From contig JASJGJ010000081.1 in NCBI GenBank assembly GCA_033791605.1, forward strand, positions 6,298 to 70,297: 64,000 nucleotides of DNA, given 5' to 3'. Below, piece by piece: positions 1 through 8,623 of this stretch; the first letter of the stretch is position 1, and each line of letters starts with the position of its first letter. Below the pieces are notes generated by a model, which had not been told where the DNA came from, did not search any database, and saw nothing but the letters and a program-made list of their open reading frames with translations. The translations under genes and the position numbers were made by a program. The DNA is from Porticoccus sp033791605. GTDB lineage: Bacteria > Pseudomonadota > Gammaproteobacteria > Pseudomonadales > Porticoccaceae.

Positions 1-751
1 CTTCTGGAATGCCGGGTGCGGGTGCTTCTTCTAAGACTTTCTGGTGGCGGCGCTGTAGTGAACAATCGCGATCACCTAGGTGTATCGCATTACCTTGGCC
101 ATCGGCTAGAACCTGAACTTCCACATGGCGTGGGTTTTCCAGGAATTTTTCCATATAGACAGTATCATCACCGAACGCGGCTTTTGCTTCTGCTTTGGTA
201 ACTTGAATGGCATTGATCAGTTCATCTTCATTACGAACGACACGCATACCTCTGCCGCCGCCGCCCGCGGCAGCTTTGATGATGACGGGGTAACCAACTT
301 CTAGGCCGATGCGTTTGCTGCGTGTACCGTCATCTGTCAATGGGCCGTTGGAGCCAGGTACCGTGGGGACGCCAGACTTTATCATGGCTTCGATGGCGGC
401 TACTTTGTCGCCCATGGTGCGAATCACATCGGGGGTTGGGCCGATAAAGGTGAAACCACTTTTTTCAACTTGCTCAGCAAAGTCAGCATTTTCAGCAAGG
501 AATCCATAGCCGGGGTGTACGGCCTGGGCATTTGAAATTTCCATGGCGCTGATTATGGCGGGCACATTCAGATAGCTTTGTGCCGAGGCATTTGGTCCGA
601 TGCAGATAGTTTCGTCGGCCAGCAATACATGTTTTAGGCTTGCGTCTGCCTTTGAGTGCACGGCAACGGTTTTGATGCCAAGCTCTTTGCAGGCGCGCAG
701 GATTCGTAGGGCGATCTCACCGCGGTTGGCAATAAGCACTTTTTCCAGCAT
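1..751 (-). CDS. accC: Biotin carboxylase subunit of acetyl-CoA carboxylase (partial, C-terminus beyond window)
   Basis: AccC carboxylates the biotin carried by AccB using ATP and bicarbonate, the first half-reaction of malonyl-CoA synthesis for fatty acids in the cytosol. About 250 of the usual ~450 residues are present. They begin MLEKVLIANRGEIALRI, followed by the HPGYGF segment of the pre-ATP-grasp domain, the glycine-rich ATP-grasp loop GGGGRGMR near residue 165, and MEKFLENPRHVE and RDCSLQRRHQK, all typical of the family. The ATG at 751 is preceded by GGAG at about 9 bases. It lies just downstream of accB on the same strand (25-base gap), the usual accB-accC operon. Seen directly; only the missing end is uncertain. 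Confidence 0.97.
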   Translation of the reverse strand, partial: MLEKVLIANRGEIALRILRACKELGIKTVAVHSKADASLKHVLLADETICIGPNASAQSYLNVPAIISAMEISNAQAVHPGYGFLAENADFAEQVEKSGFTFIGPTPDVIRTMGDKVAAIEAMIKSGVPTVPGSNGPLTDDGTRSKRIGLEVGYPVIIKAAAGGGGRGMRVVRNEDELINAIQVTKAEAKAAFGDDTVYMEKFLENPRHVEVQVLADGQGNAIHLGDRDCSLQRRHQKVLEEAPAPGIPE

Positions 752-776
752 GGCTGTTGCTCCTGTCCTCTGCGGT

Positions 777-1226
777 TTAAATGATGGTGATCATAGGTTG
801 GTCGAACTCAACAGGTTCGCCATCTGCTACCAGAACGGCACCAATGGTGCCTGATTTGTCGGCTTCAATCTGATTCATCATCTTCATGGCTTCAACAATA
901 CAGAGTACGTCGCCGGCATTGACCTGTTGCCCTTCTTGAACAAAGGGCGTAGCACCAGGTGCGGATGAGCGATAGAAGGTGCCAACCATTGGTGATCTCA
1001 GGATATGCCCTTCTGGTTCGGCAGCAGCAGGTGCTTCAGAGAATGGTGTTGGGACTGCTGGAGCTGGCGCTGCAGCTACGGGAGGTGCGGCCATCATGGG
1101 TGCGGCAGCAACAAACTGTCCGCCGCGAAGAATACGTACAGATTCTTCGCCTTCTTTAATTTCTAGTTCGTTAATGTCTGATTCTTCGATCAGCTCGATC
1201 AGTTTTTTTATTTTGCGAATGTCCAT
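777..1226 (-). CDS. accB: Biotin carboxyl carrier protein of acetyl-CoA carboxylase
   Basis: AccB carries the biotin that AccC carboxylates and that the AccAD transferase discharges onto acetyl-CoA. The 149-residue product has an N-terminal helical region (MDIRKIKKLIELI), an Ala/Pro-rich linker at about residues 40-72, and a C-terminal biotinyl domain with the motif EAMKMMNQ, placing the biotinylated lysine at residue 115. I chose the ATG at 1226 because GGAG sits nine bases upstream and the family starts MDIRKI. An in-frame TTG at 1241 would add five residues without support. It follows aroQ closely on the same strand and precedes accC, a common gammaproteobacterial order. Confidence 0.97.
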   Translation of the reverse strand: MDIRKIKKLIELIEESDINELEIKEGEESVRILRGGQFVAAAPMMAAPPVAAAPAPAVPTPFSEAPAAAEPEGHILRSPMVGTFYRSSAPGATPFVQEGQQVNAGDVLCIVEAMKMMNQIEADKSGTIGAVLVADGEPVEFDQPMITII

Positions 1227-1252
1227 CTGTGGTTGCTCCAAATGGGAAAATG

Positions 1253-1696
1253 TTATTGGGAATCGAGTTGTTTTAAAGCGGCAGTCAGTGCTAGTTCATA
1301 GCCCAAGCTGCCAAAGCCGCAGATAACACCTTTGGCAATATCGGAAAAGTACGAGTATTGCCTGAACTCCTCCCTTGTATGTACATTGGATAGGTGGACT
1401 TCAATAAACGGAATATCCACGCCCAATAGTGCATCGCGTAGGGCGATACTGGTGTGGGTAAAGGCCGCAGGGTTGAAGATAATAAAATTCACCCCCTCCT
1501 TTTTTGCATCATGAATGCGGTCGATCAGTTCGTACTCGGCATTGCTTTGCAGGGTCAGCAGGTGATGGCCCTTGTCGATGCAAATATCCGTCAATTTCTG
1601 ATTGATGTCCTCAAGGCATTCTTCGCCGTAAACATCGGGCTCACGAGTGCCAAGTAAGTTCAGGTTGGGGCCGTGTAGTACCAATATGGTCGCCAT
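1253..1696 (-). CDS. aroQ: Type II 3-dehydroquinate dehydratase
   Basis: AroQ converts 3-dehydroquinate to 3-dehydroshikimate in the shikimate pathway to aromatic amino acids. It is a small cytosolic enzyme that forms dodecamers. The 147-residue product opens with LVLHGPNLNLLGTREP, has the catalytic tyrosine in DVYG (residue 23), an FNPAAFTHTS segment, and the catalytic histidine region EVHLSNVHTREEFR. The start at 1696 follows an AGGGA sequence; longer in-frame starts (to 1771) add sequence foreign to the family. It is first in the aroQ-accB-accC series, and the 26-base gap to accB suggests cotranscription. Confidence 0.97.
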   Translation of the reverse strand: MATILVLHGPNLNLLGTREPDVYGEECLEDINQKLTDICIDKGHHLLTLQSNAEYELIDRIHDAKKEGVNFIIFNPAAFTHTSIALRDALLGVDIPFIEVHLSNVHTREEFRQYSYFSDIAKGVICGFGSLGYELALTAALKQLDSQ

Positions 1697-1835
1697 AGTG
1701 TCCCTGCCAGAATTGGTGATCAAGTGTGGGTGTTCAAGCCTTGTTATCGGCCAGTTGCTGGAAGTCTGCATTAAAAATTATTAACTGTCCAATTTTTTGA
1801 CTTTTTTAGATTTTTGGCTCCAATCGCTACAAGTT

Positions 1836-1863
1836 TTGATATAAATTGCGATTTTTTAATCAA
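1836..1863 (-). promoter_or_regulatory. Possible sigma-70 promoter for aroQ-accB-accC
   Basis: Read on the minus strand, TTGATT (1863-1858) and TATCAA (1841-1836) are separated by 16 bases in an AT-rich stretch upstream of aroQ. Both boxes are imperfect matches to -35 and -10 consensus. The rest of the gap between dsbD and aroQ (1697-1964) shows no gene that I can support. Confidence 0.25.
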
Positions 1864-1964
1864 TAGATTGAGGGCTTGAAAAGGGGTGGCTGCTTTTTTG
1901 CGGGATTTTAAGGGGGATGTCGACACAATTGCTGTCAGGTTTGTCAACTTCCATAATTTTGCTG

Positions 1965-3752
1965 CTATTTTCGGCTATTGTGCTGATAAATTTTCGTTAT
2001 TACGATGTTTTCGGTTAAAAGCTGTGGCAGGATCATCGGTTGTCCTGTTCCTTCAGGGTAAAACAGGTAAAGAGGTACGCCGCTGCGATGGTGACGGTTT
2101 AAGAGCTGGGTTATTTCCGGGTTGTAGTTTGTCCAGTCTCCCTTTAGGTAGGTAATGTTTTGTTCTTTGAGTGTTGCCAGAAATTTTTCAGAGCTCAATG
2201 CCAGTTTTTCGTTGGCTAGGCAGGTGATACACCAATCTGCTGTCAGATTAATGAATACCGCATGGCCGTTACTGCGTAGTTCTTGAAGTGCGGCCTCTGA
2301 GTAGGGTTGCCAAGGGGCATCTTGGTTGTCGTGATTACGGTTAGTTTGCCAGGGTAGTAGTAGGGCGAGGGTAACAGTGGTTATAGCTATGGCAATTGTT
2401 AGGCTGTTTTTACGAACTTTTAGCAGCCAGATTGAAAACAGTATTAATACGATGCCGCAAATAACGGCGGAGACAGTATCGCTGCCAGTTTGTCTGCCAA
2501 GTACCCACAGTAACCATGCCGCGCTTAGATACAGAGGAAATGCTAGGAATTCCTTAAAGCGTTCCATCCACGCGCCAGGTTTTGGCATTTTTTCTGCCAT
2601 GCCCGGCCACCACGAAAGTAGTAGCAATGGCAGGGCCATACCAATACCTAAGAAAACAAAGGTGCTCATGGCTGCCCACGTAGGTTGCGTCAGGGCAAAG
2701 CCCAGTGCCGTTCCCATAAATGGTGCAGTGCAAGGGCTGGCGACCACTGTGGCCAGCAACCCTGTCATAAAGGAAGACGTCAGACTGTGTCCTTCGGTGG
2801 TTGATTGGCCCCAATTCATTAGGCGTGTGCCTATGGTCAGAAAGCCAGAAAAGCTTAACCCCATTAACACAAAGAGATATACCAGCAGCCCCACAAACAG
2901 CGGAGATTGTAATTGAAACCCCCAACCTATCGCTTCCCCTGCACCTCTCAGTAGTATTAGCAGGGAGGCTATGGTCATAAAGCTGAACACAATACCCAAA
3001 GTGTAGGCTAAACCGTGTAGGTGTTTACCCTGTTTGTTCAGGTGAGCCGTGGTTAAGCTAAGGGCTTTAATAGACAGTATTGGAAATACACAGGGCATTA
3101 GGTTAAGAATGACGCCACCTAGTAGAGCAAATATCAGCATCAGAGGTAGGCTGTTCAGGGGTGGAGGGTTTTGATCTTGTTCGAGGTTTTCTTCGTTAGT
3201 GGCAGTGAGATCATTTACTGTTTCTGTGACGGTAAACGCAGATGTGTTGGTGTTTAGGGTGATAGTTTGTCGTCTAGGTGGGAAGCAAAGACCGGCATCG
3301 GCACAGCCTTGTGACTCAATAATCAGTGTTTGCCCGTCGATGTTCAGGGGAAGCGTGATTTGGGTCTGGTGATAGTACACCTCTAGATCTTTCTGATAAT
3401 AGTCATCATACATTAACGTGCCGAGCTTAAACTTTGGTATGACGTTTGGGTGAGAACTGTTGAGGGGGTTGCCAGATTGGTCAAAAAATTTAAAACGATG
3501 TTGATAGAGATAGTAGCCAGGTTGTATTTCCCAGTTGAGTAACAGTTGTTGCCCGTCTTTGATAGGGTAGAGTTGGTAGGCGTCTTCTACTGGGAGAAAT
3601 TCGACGGTTTGTCCAAGTGAATTTGAGTTATTTATTAAGCTACTGCTAGTGTTTTCGTTGCTATTGGCCGCTGGAAATAGGTCATCAGCAATAGCGAATT
3701 GGGTTGTTATCAGTAGGCAGAGGAATAATGCATGGATCAATTGGTTTGGCAT
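1965..3752 (-). CDS. dsbD: Thiol:disulfide interchange protein DsbD
   Basis: DsbD carries electrons from cytoplasmic thioredoxin across the inner membrane to periplasmic DsbC, DsbG and cytochrome c maturation partners. The 595 residues show a signal peptide (about 1-22), a periplasmic alpha domain with C150 and C156 (CADAGLCFPP), an eight-helix membrane domain (about 204-470) with C221 (LMPCVFP) and C341 (SPCTAPF), and a C-terminal thioredoxin domain with the WCITC motif (C508, C511). All six functional cysteines are present. The ATG at 3752 begins a good signal peptide. It is divergent from the copper chaperone gene at 4044; a link between copper handling and thiol reduction is plausible but inferred. 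Confidence 0.96.
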   Translation of the reverse strand: MPNQLIHALFLCLLITTQFAIADDLFPAANSNENTSSSLINNSNSLGQTVEFLPVEDAYQLYPIKDGQQLLLNWEIQPGYYLYQHRFKFFDQSGNPLNSSHPNVIPKFKLGTLMYDDYYQKDLEVYYHQTQITLPLNIDGQTLIIESQGCADAGLCFPPRRQTITLNTNTSAFTVTETVNDLTATNEENLEQDQNPPPLNSLPLMLIFALLGGVILNLMPCVFPILSIKALSLTTAHLNKQGKHLHGLAYTLGIVFSFMTIASLLILLRGAGEAIGWGFQLQSPLFVGLLVYLFVLMGLSFSGFLTIGTRLMNWGQSTTEGHSLTSSFMTGLLATVVASPCTAPFMGTALGFALTQPTWAAMSTFVFLGIGMALPLLLLSWWPGMAEKMPKPGAWMERFKEFLAFPLYLSAAWLLWVLGRQTGSDTVSAVICGIVLILFSIWLLKVRKNSLTIAIAITTVTLALLLPWQTNRNHDNQDAPWQPYSEAALQELRSNGHAVFINLTADWCITCLANEKLALSSEKFLATLKEQNITYLKGDWTNYNPEITQLLNRHHRSGVPLYLFYPEGTGQPMILPQLLTENIVITKIYQHNSRK

Positions 3753-3981
3753 TGGATTGTTCGCTAAATTCTTTATGTTATGAATGGAGCTTTAACATTC
3801 ATTCGTGTAGTAAGTGGAGGGCTAGTGGACGTTGGACAACCCCAACCACGAATTTGTTCGCTATTGTACGTAGCTGGCTTGTTGGGTGCGACACTCATTT
3901 TCTGGTGTCGGTCACAGTGTTATAGTCAGCACCTTGAAACTGAGTAGTTCTCCGACCGATGATTGAAGAGCGTGTGTTGCG

Positions 3982-4028
3982 CTATCATAGGGCTAACATA
4001 AAGAATTATCACACAGGCCTATCATAGG
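3982..4028. promoter_or_regulatory. Two copies of the palindrome CTATCATAGG upstream of the copper chaperone gene
   Basis: The ten-base sequence CTATCATAGG occurs at 3982-3991 and again at 4019-4028. The second lies within the perfect 5+1+5 palindrome CCTATCATAGG (4018-4028). The copies start 37 bases apart and lie 16-62 bases before the start codon at 4044. They resemble paired binding sites for a dimeric regulator and do not match the CueR-type consensus I know. No function is established. The wider divergent gap 3753-4043 holds no gene I can support. Confidence 0.4.
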
Positions 4029-4043
4029 AATGATTAGAAAAAT

Positions 4044-4478
4044 ATGAGATTGTCTCTAAAAAAATATGTAGGCATTTTTCTAATGCCGCTAGCAATTACG
4101 GCCTGTGCTGATGGCATCACCGTGACAGATGCCTATATTCGTGGGTTGCCTCCGGGGCAGTCGGTGACAGCGGCATTTATGACATTAAATAATTCGACAG
4201 AAAGAGCCTGTCGACTGGTGGGGGCGTCGTCAGCTATCGCCAGTAACGCCGAAATCCATGCTCACTCACACCATAATGGTGTCATGTCTATGCGGCCTGT
4301 AGATGCGGTGAATATTCCGGCTGGTGAAACGATTAGTCTTGAGCCGGGGGGTTATCATTTAATGTTGTTTGGTTTGCAAAATAGCCTCAAAGAGGGCGAG
4401 GAGCACAGTATTACCCTCTTTTTTGAAGGGTGTCCGGAACTGACGGTGGTAGCGCCAGTACGAAGCGTTCTTCGCTAA
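4044..4478 (+). CDS. PCu(A)C-family periplasmic copper chaperone
   Basis: PCu(A)C proteins bind Cu(I) outside the cytoplasm and deliver it to the CuA site of cytochrome c oxidase or buffer it. The 144-residue product contains the exact family spacing H-x10-M-x21-H-x-M at H72, M83, H105 and M107. The N-terminus is a signal sequence ending ITAC, so cysteine 21 may be lipidated, which would anchor the protein in a membrane. Alternatively it is cleaved as a soluble protein. The start ATG at 4044 has only a weak AGGA upstream. It sits 25 bases before a DUF2333 gene and divergent from dsbD. Confidence 0.9.
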   Translation: MRLSLKKYVGIFLMPLAITACADGITVTDAYIRGLPPGQSVTAAFMTLNNSTERACRLVGASSAIASNAEIHAHSHHNGVMSMRPVDAVNIPAGETISLEPGGYHLMLFGLQNSLKEGEEHSITLFFEGCPELTVVAPVRSVLR

Positions 4479-4503
4479 AAAGATAGTTAAAATAGGTGGC
4501 TAA

Positions 4504-5577
4504 ATGAAAGGATTTGATTGGGCTCAAAAATGGACGAGAAAGCTGTCCAAGCGAGCTCTGGATATAAAAGATACGTTGGCTGAGGACTACCCTGCTAATG
4601 AACATTCACCTTGGTTGCGTATCAGTGTTATAGCGGTGATATTGTATTTGCTAATTACCTTATTGCTTGGCTGGTATTGGAATGAAGAGCCTGAGCACTT
4701 TGATGTTAAAGCAAATGCTATGGTTCGGGCTGATAGGGTTGTAGTCGGAAGCACAACAGTTGCAGCTCTTGTGGAAGTCGTTGATGTATTGTTGGAGAAG
4801 CGTGGTGGTTATTTAAGTAATGACATCGCGCCGCCAGGAATCTGGTTAGATAATATCCCTAGCTGGGAGTATGGCGCGCTTATTCAGATACGAGATTTTA
4901 GTAAGGCAATGCGAGAAGCTTTCAGTCGCTCTCAGTCTCAGTCTACTGAAGATCAGGATTTAGCACTGGCAGAATCACGCTTTAACTTTGACCACAACAG
5001 CTGGATTGTCCCAGCCTCAGAGTCAGAGTATCGCGAGGGTATTCGTTATCTCGAAAGCTACCTAAAACGTTTAACCGATGATGATGAGTACGATGCTCAG
5101 TTCTATGCCCGTGCCGATAATTTGCGTTACTGGCTAGGTACCTTGGAGACGCGTTTGGGTAGTTTGTCTCAACGGTTAAGTGCCAGTGTTGGGCAGCGCA
5201 GAATTAATACTGACCTAGCAGGCGACGCTGCAAGCCAGCAGTCCACCTCGACGTCGCGTGAGGTAAAGGTAAAAACACCCTGGCTGGAAATTGACGATAT
5301 CTTTTATGAGTCGCGTGGTAGCACTTGGGCCATGATCCATTTTCTAAAAGCCATTGAGGTGGATTTTGCCGATGTACTGGAAAAGAAAAATGCCCAAAGA
5401 AGTTTGCAGCAAATTATTCGTGAGTTAGAAGCTGCGCAAGAGGCTGTTTATCCCCCTGTTATTCTTAATGGCAGCGGCTTTGGTTTTGTAGCCAATCACT
5501 CATTGGTCATGGCGTCATATATTAGCCGCGCCAATGCAGCGCTTATCGATTTGCGAGAATTATTATCGCAGGGGTAA
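4504..5577 (+). CDS. DUF2333 family inner-membrane protein
   Basis: This 357-residue protein matches what I recognise as the DUF2333 family of gammaproteobacteria, which has no established function. A basic cytoplasmic N-terminus is followed by one membrane segment (about residues 39-59, ILYLLITLLLGWYW), then a large, mostly helical, acidic domain predicted to be periplasmic. The motif LEKRGGYLSNDIAPP near residue 99 and the ending VMASYISRANAALIDLRELL look conserved. It starts 25 bases after the copper chaperone gene and ends just before a clear terminator, so the two are probably one transcript. No catalytic motif was seen. Confidence 0.8.
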   Translation: MKGFDWAQKWTRKLSKRALDIKDTLAEDYPANEHSPWLRISVIAVILYLLITLLLGWYWNEEPEHFDVKANAMVRADRVVVGSTTVAALVEVVDVLLEKRGGYLSNDIAPPGIWLDNIPSWEYGALIQIRDFSKAMREAFSRSQSQSTEDQDLALAESRFNFDHNSWIVPASESEYREGIRYLESYLKRLTDDDEYDAQFYARADNLRYWLGTLETRLGSLSQRLSASVGQRRINTDLAGDAASQQSTSTSREVKVKTPWLEIDDIFYESRGSTWAMIHFLKAIEVDFADVLEKKNAQRSLQQIIRELEAAQEAVYPPVILNGSGFGFVANHSLVMASYISRANAALIDLRELLSQG

Positions 5578-5600
5578 AGTGAGAGTATTCAGTCCATCTA

Positions 5601-5630
5601 AAGGCCCTAATCAAGGGCCTTTTTCTTATC
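5601..5630 (+). terminator. Rho-independent terminator after the DUF2333 gene
   Basis: A perfect 8-bp stem (AAGGCCCT at 5601-5608 with AGGGCCTT at 5614-5621) encloses a 5-base loop and runs into TTTTCTT. It starts 23 bases after the stop codon at 5577. Confidence 0.88.
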
Positions 5631-5842
5631 TGGTAGAAGATAATTGTCTTAAGCTATCAAAATAATACCTACAATTTATTAGCTCTATATTCTAAAGCAG
5701 CCTAGTATTTAAAGACTGAACTAGCCCTTCACTTTTTTGATTGCTTGGTGAATAACACCTTGGGAAAAAAGTGTTGAGCGCAAGAGTGTTCTGGTAAGGC
5801 CGTCAATTTTCGATGTATTCAAATCCTATAGGTGGAAATACT

Positions 5843-8074
5843 ATGATCAGACAAATGAAACCTTTACTCGCCATTTTGGCGATAGCACTCACGCCACTGG
5901 TGTTGGTGAACTCGGCTTTTGCAGAGAGCAAGCCGAGGTCAGCTCAATTTTGGTGGCCAAATCAGCTGGATCTCAATCCCCTTCGTCAGCATGATGTTGA
6001 ATCCAATCCCTATGGCGCAGATTTTGATTATGCCAAAGCCTTCAGCAATCTTGATCTTGCTGCGGTTAAAAAAGACATAGAGGCTTTGATGACAACATCT
6101 CAAGACTGGTGGCCAGCTGACTACGGTCACTATGGCCCATTTTTTATTCGTATGGCCTGGCATAGTGCCGGGGTATACCGTATTCAAGATGGACGCGGTG
6201 GTGCTGCTGGCGGCCAACAACGTTTTGAGCCGCTGAATAGCTGGCCAGATAATGCCAACTTGGATAAAGCGCGGCGTCTGCTCTGGCCGATTAAACAAAA
6301 ATACGGTCAGAGTATTTCGTGGGCTGACTTGATGGTGCTGACAGGCAATGTTGCATTGGAATCCATGGGGTTTAAAACCTTTGGTTTCGCCGGTGGTCGT
6401 GAAGACGATTGGGAAGCAGATTTGGTCTACTGGGGGCCGGAAAAAAAATGGCTGGACGACAAACGCTACAGCGGTGACAGAATGCTGAAAAATCCACTGG
6501 CAGCGGTACAAATGGGTTTGATCTATGTAAATCCAGAAGGACCCAATGGTAATCCAGACCCATTGTTAGCCGCCAAAGATATCCGTGAAACCTTTGGCCG
6601 CATGGCCATGAATGACGAAGAAACTGTGGCACTAATAGCGGGCGGGCACACCTTTGGTAAAACCCACGGCGCCAAGTCTCCAGAAAATTGCGTCGGCCCT
6701 GAACCCGCAGCCGCGGGTATCGAAGAACAAGGTCTCGGTTGGACTAATAAATGTGGTAGCGGAAAAGCCGGCGATACCATCACCAGTGGTCTTGAAGGTG
6801 CGTGGACAGTTAGCCCCGCGGCATGGACCCACAACTTTTTAACCAACCTGTTTGCCTATGACTGGGTGAAAACTAAAAGTCCAGCAGGTGCCACCCAGTG
6901 GATTCCCGCAGATGGGCAGGCATCTAATCTCGTGCCGGATGCACATGACCCATCAAAACGTCATGCTCCCATTATGCTGACCACAGACCTGGCTCTCAGG
7001 TTCGATCCAAGCTATAACAAGATTTCGAAACGATTTTTAGAAAATCCGAAAGCATTCGAGCTCGCTTTTGCCAAAGCCTGGTTCAAACTGACTCACCGCG
7101 ATATGGGTCCCCGCTCACGCTATATTGGCGCTGATGCACCCAAGGAAGATCTGATTTGGCAAGATCCTGTGCCCGCAGTGGATCACCCATTGGTCAACGC
7201 GCAGGACATCAAAAACCTAAAAGCCAAACTACTGGACTCCGGGCTGACAGGCTCTGACTTAATCAGAACTGCTTGGGCATCTGCTTCCAGCTTCCGTGGT
7301 ACTGATATGCGGGGCGGTGCTAATGGCGCGCGCATTCGATTGGCACCACAGAAAGAATGGACTGCCAATAATCCAGCAGAGCTGGCCAAAGTACTGAAGA
7401 GCCTAGAGAGTATTCAAGCGGAATTTAACGGCCAGTCAGGATCGAACACAAAGATTTCCCTTTCTGACCTGATTGTTCTTGGTGGCGCCGCGGCCATTGA
7501 ACAAGCAGCTGAAAAAGCCGGACACAAAGTACAGGTTCCTTTTAAACCCGGGCGTACCGATGCATCGGAAGCACAAACCGATGCAGCTTCTTTCGCTGTA
7601 CTTGAGCCAACCGCCGATGGATTTCGCAACTACTTTAGCAAAGGTAATAGCCATTCACCTGCAGAAATGTTGGTTGATAAGGCAAACATGCTAACTCTAA
7701 CGGTACCTGAAATGACGGTTCTGGTGGGCGGCATGCGAGCACTGAATGCCAACTCAGGACAACTCAAGCATGGCGTACTAACGAGTAAACCAGGAACCCT
7801 GAGCAATGACTTCTTTGTCAACCTGCTCGATATGTCCACCGTATGGAAGAAATCAAAAGTTGATGGTGTTTACGAAGGTTACGATCGCAAGACGGGCAAG
7901 ACAAAATGGATGGCAACTCCCGTCGACTTGATCTTCGGGTCACACTCGGAGCTAAGAGCGATTGCGGAAGTGTATGCGGCCAATGATGGTAAAGAGAAGT
8001 TTGTGCGTGATTTTGTAGATGCATGGGTCAAGGTCATGACGCTTGACCGTTTTGACCTTGGTGTTCGTGGCTAG
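5843..8074 (+). CDS. katG: Catalase-peroxidase with export signal (periplasmic KatG/KatP type)
   Basis: This bifunctional haem enzyme breaks down hydrogen peroxide as a catalase and as a broad peroxidase. The 743-residue product has both KatG halves: the active N-terminal domain with RMAWHSAG (R103, W106, H107), LIYVNPEGPNG (the crosslinked tyrosine), FGRMAMND (the crosslinked methionine) and GGHTFGKTHG (proximal histidine), and the inactive C-terminal copy. The Met-Tyr-Trp crosslink residues and the arginine in SRYIG are all present. Unlike most KatG, it begins with a hydrophobic signal peptide ending NSAFA-ES, so it is probably exported. I chose the ATG at 5843 because AGGTGG lies eight bases upstream; the ATG at 5813 would bury the signal peptide. 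Confidence 0.95.
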   Translation: MIRQMKPLLAILAIALTPLVLVNSAFAESKPRSAQFWWPNQLDLNPLRQHDVESNPYGADFDYAKAFSNLDLAAVKKDIEALMTTSQDWWPADYGHYGPFFIRMAWHSAGVYRIQDGRGGAAGGQQRFEPLNSWPDNANLDKARRLLWPIKQKYGQSISWADLMVLTGNVALESMGFKTFGFAGGREDDWEADLVYWGPEKKWLDDKRYSGDRMLKNPLAAVQMGLIYVNPEGPNGNPDPLLAAKDIRETFGRMAMNDEETVALIAGGHTFGKTHGAKSPENCVGPEPAAAGIEEQGLGWTNKCGSGKAGDTITSGLEGAWTVSPAAWTHNFLTNLFAYDWVKTKSPAGATQWIPADGQASNLVPDAHDPSKRHAPIMLTTDLALRFDPSYNKISKRFLENPKAFELAFAKAWFKLTHRDMGPRSRYIGADAPKEDLIWQDPVPAVDHPLVNAQDIKNLKAKLLDSGLTGSDLIRTAWASASSFRGTDMRGGANGARIRLAPQKEWTANNPAELAKVLKSLESIQAEFNGQSGSNTKISLSDLIVLGGAAAIEQAAEKAGHKVQVPFKPGRTDASEAQTDAASFAVLEPTADGFRNYFSKGNSHSPAEMLVDKANMLTLTVPEMTVLVGGMRALNANSGQLKHGVLTSKPGTLSNDFFVNLLDMSTVWKKSKVDGVYEGYDRKTGKTKWMATPVDLIFGSHSELRAIAEVYAANDGKEKFVRDFVDAWVKVMTLDRFDLGVRG

Positions 8075-8127
8075 TCGAAATGATGAGCCTCTTTCAGTAG
8101 GCTGGAAAAGTCTCTTGTTATTAGAGT

Positions 8128-8186
8128 GAGTAGTGACAAACGAAATGATAATTTTTTTCAAACGTCACTGCTCCTTTTTCCTTTTA
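8128..8186 (+). terminator. Probable terminator after katG
   Basis: GAGTAGTGAC (8128-8137) pairs with GTCACTGCTC (8164-8173) over ten positions with one G-T wobble and a 26-base AT-rich loop. A pyrimidine-rich CTTTTTCCTTTTA tract follows. The long loop is unusual, so this is likely but not certain. Confidence 0.5.
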
Positions 8187-8280
8187 TCACAGGGGTAAAA
8201 TTTTGGTATTGTAAATTCGGTTTATACTGATTCATTTATAATGAGTTGTTATGTAATAAAACATTTAGCGAGGATCAATC

Positions 8281-8568
8281 ATGTCAAATGAAGGTTATCA
8301 CGAACCAATAGACGAACTTACGAACGAAACTAGGGATATGCATAGAGCCATTACATCTCTAATGGAAGAGCTTGAAGCAGTGGATTGGTACAACCAAAGA
8401 GTAGACGCATGTAAGGACGAAGAACTAAAGGCAATACTTGCACATAATAGGGATGAAGAAAAAGAGCATGCTGCTATGGTACTTGAATGGATCAGAAGAA
8501 AAGATCCAAAATTTGATAAAGAACTTAAGGACTACATTTTTACAGACAAACCAATTGCTCATACATAA
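8281..8568 (+). CDS. Encapsulated-ferritin-like (EncFtn) protein, without an encapsulin gene nearby
   Basis: EncFtn proteins form ring-shaped decamers of two-helix subunits, oxidise Fe(II) at a ferroxidase centre shared between subunits, and normally feed iron into an encapsulin nanocompartment. The 95-residue product has the characteristic helices with METAL-ligand positions E30 (in MEELEAVDWY) and E60 and H63 (in HNRDEEKEHAAM), matching the Rhodospirillum rubrum protein by pattern. It ends at FTDKPIAHT and lacks a recognisable C-terminal encapsulin-targeting tail, and no encapsulin shell gene is in this window. All six arginines use AGA or AGG, unlike neighbouring genes, suggesting horizontal acquisition. 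AGCGAGG precedes the ATG. Confidence 0.88.
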   Translation: MSNEGYHEPIDELTNETRDMHRAITSLMEELEAVDWYNQRVDACKDEELKAILAHNRDEEKEHAAMVLEWIRRKDPKFDKELKDYIFTDKPIAHT

Positions 8569-8623
8569 AAATGCCTAAGTAAGTGGTGATGGTTCCACGT
8601 CAAGGCTTTAAGCTATTCAGTTG

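Noticed and set aside
3704..3925. 73-codon open frame in the dsbD-copper chaperone gap
   Set aside because: Overlaps dsbD antisense, biased composition, no family match and no ribosome binding site.
5939..6511. Long antisense open frames inside katG and dsbD
   Set aside because: They have no family-like sequence, lie wholly within strongly recognised genes, and have no supporting ribosome binding site.
6523..6700. KatG seemed at first to have lost the crosslinked methionine (a GLGW context with Gln instead)
   Set aside because: The relevant methionine is in FGRMAMND, which is present; the other segment was the wrong alignment.
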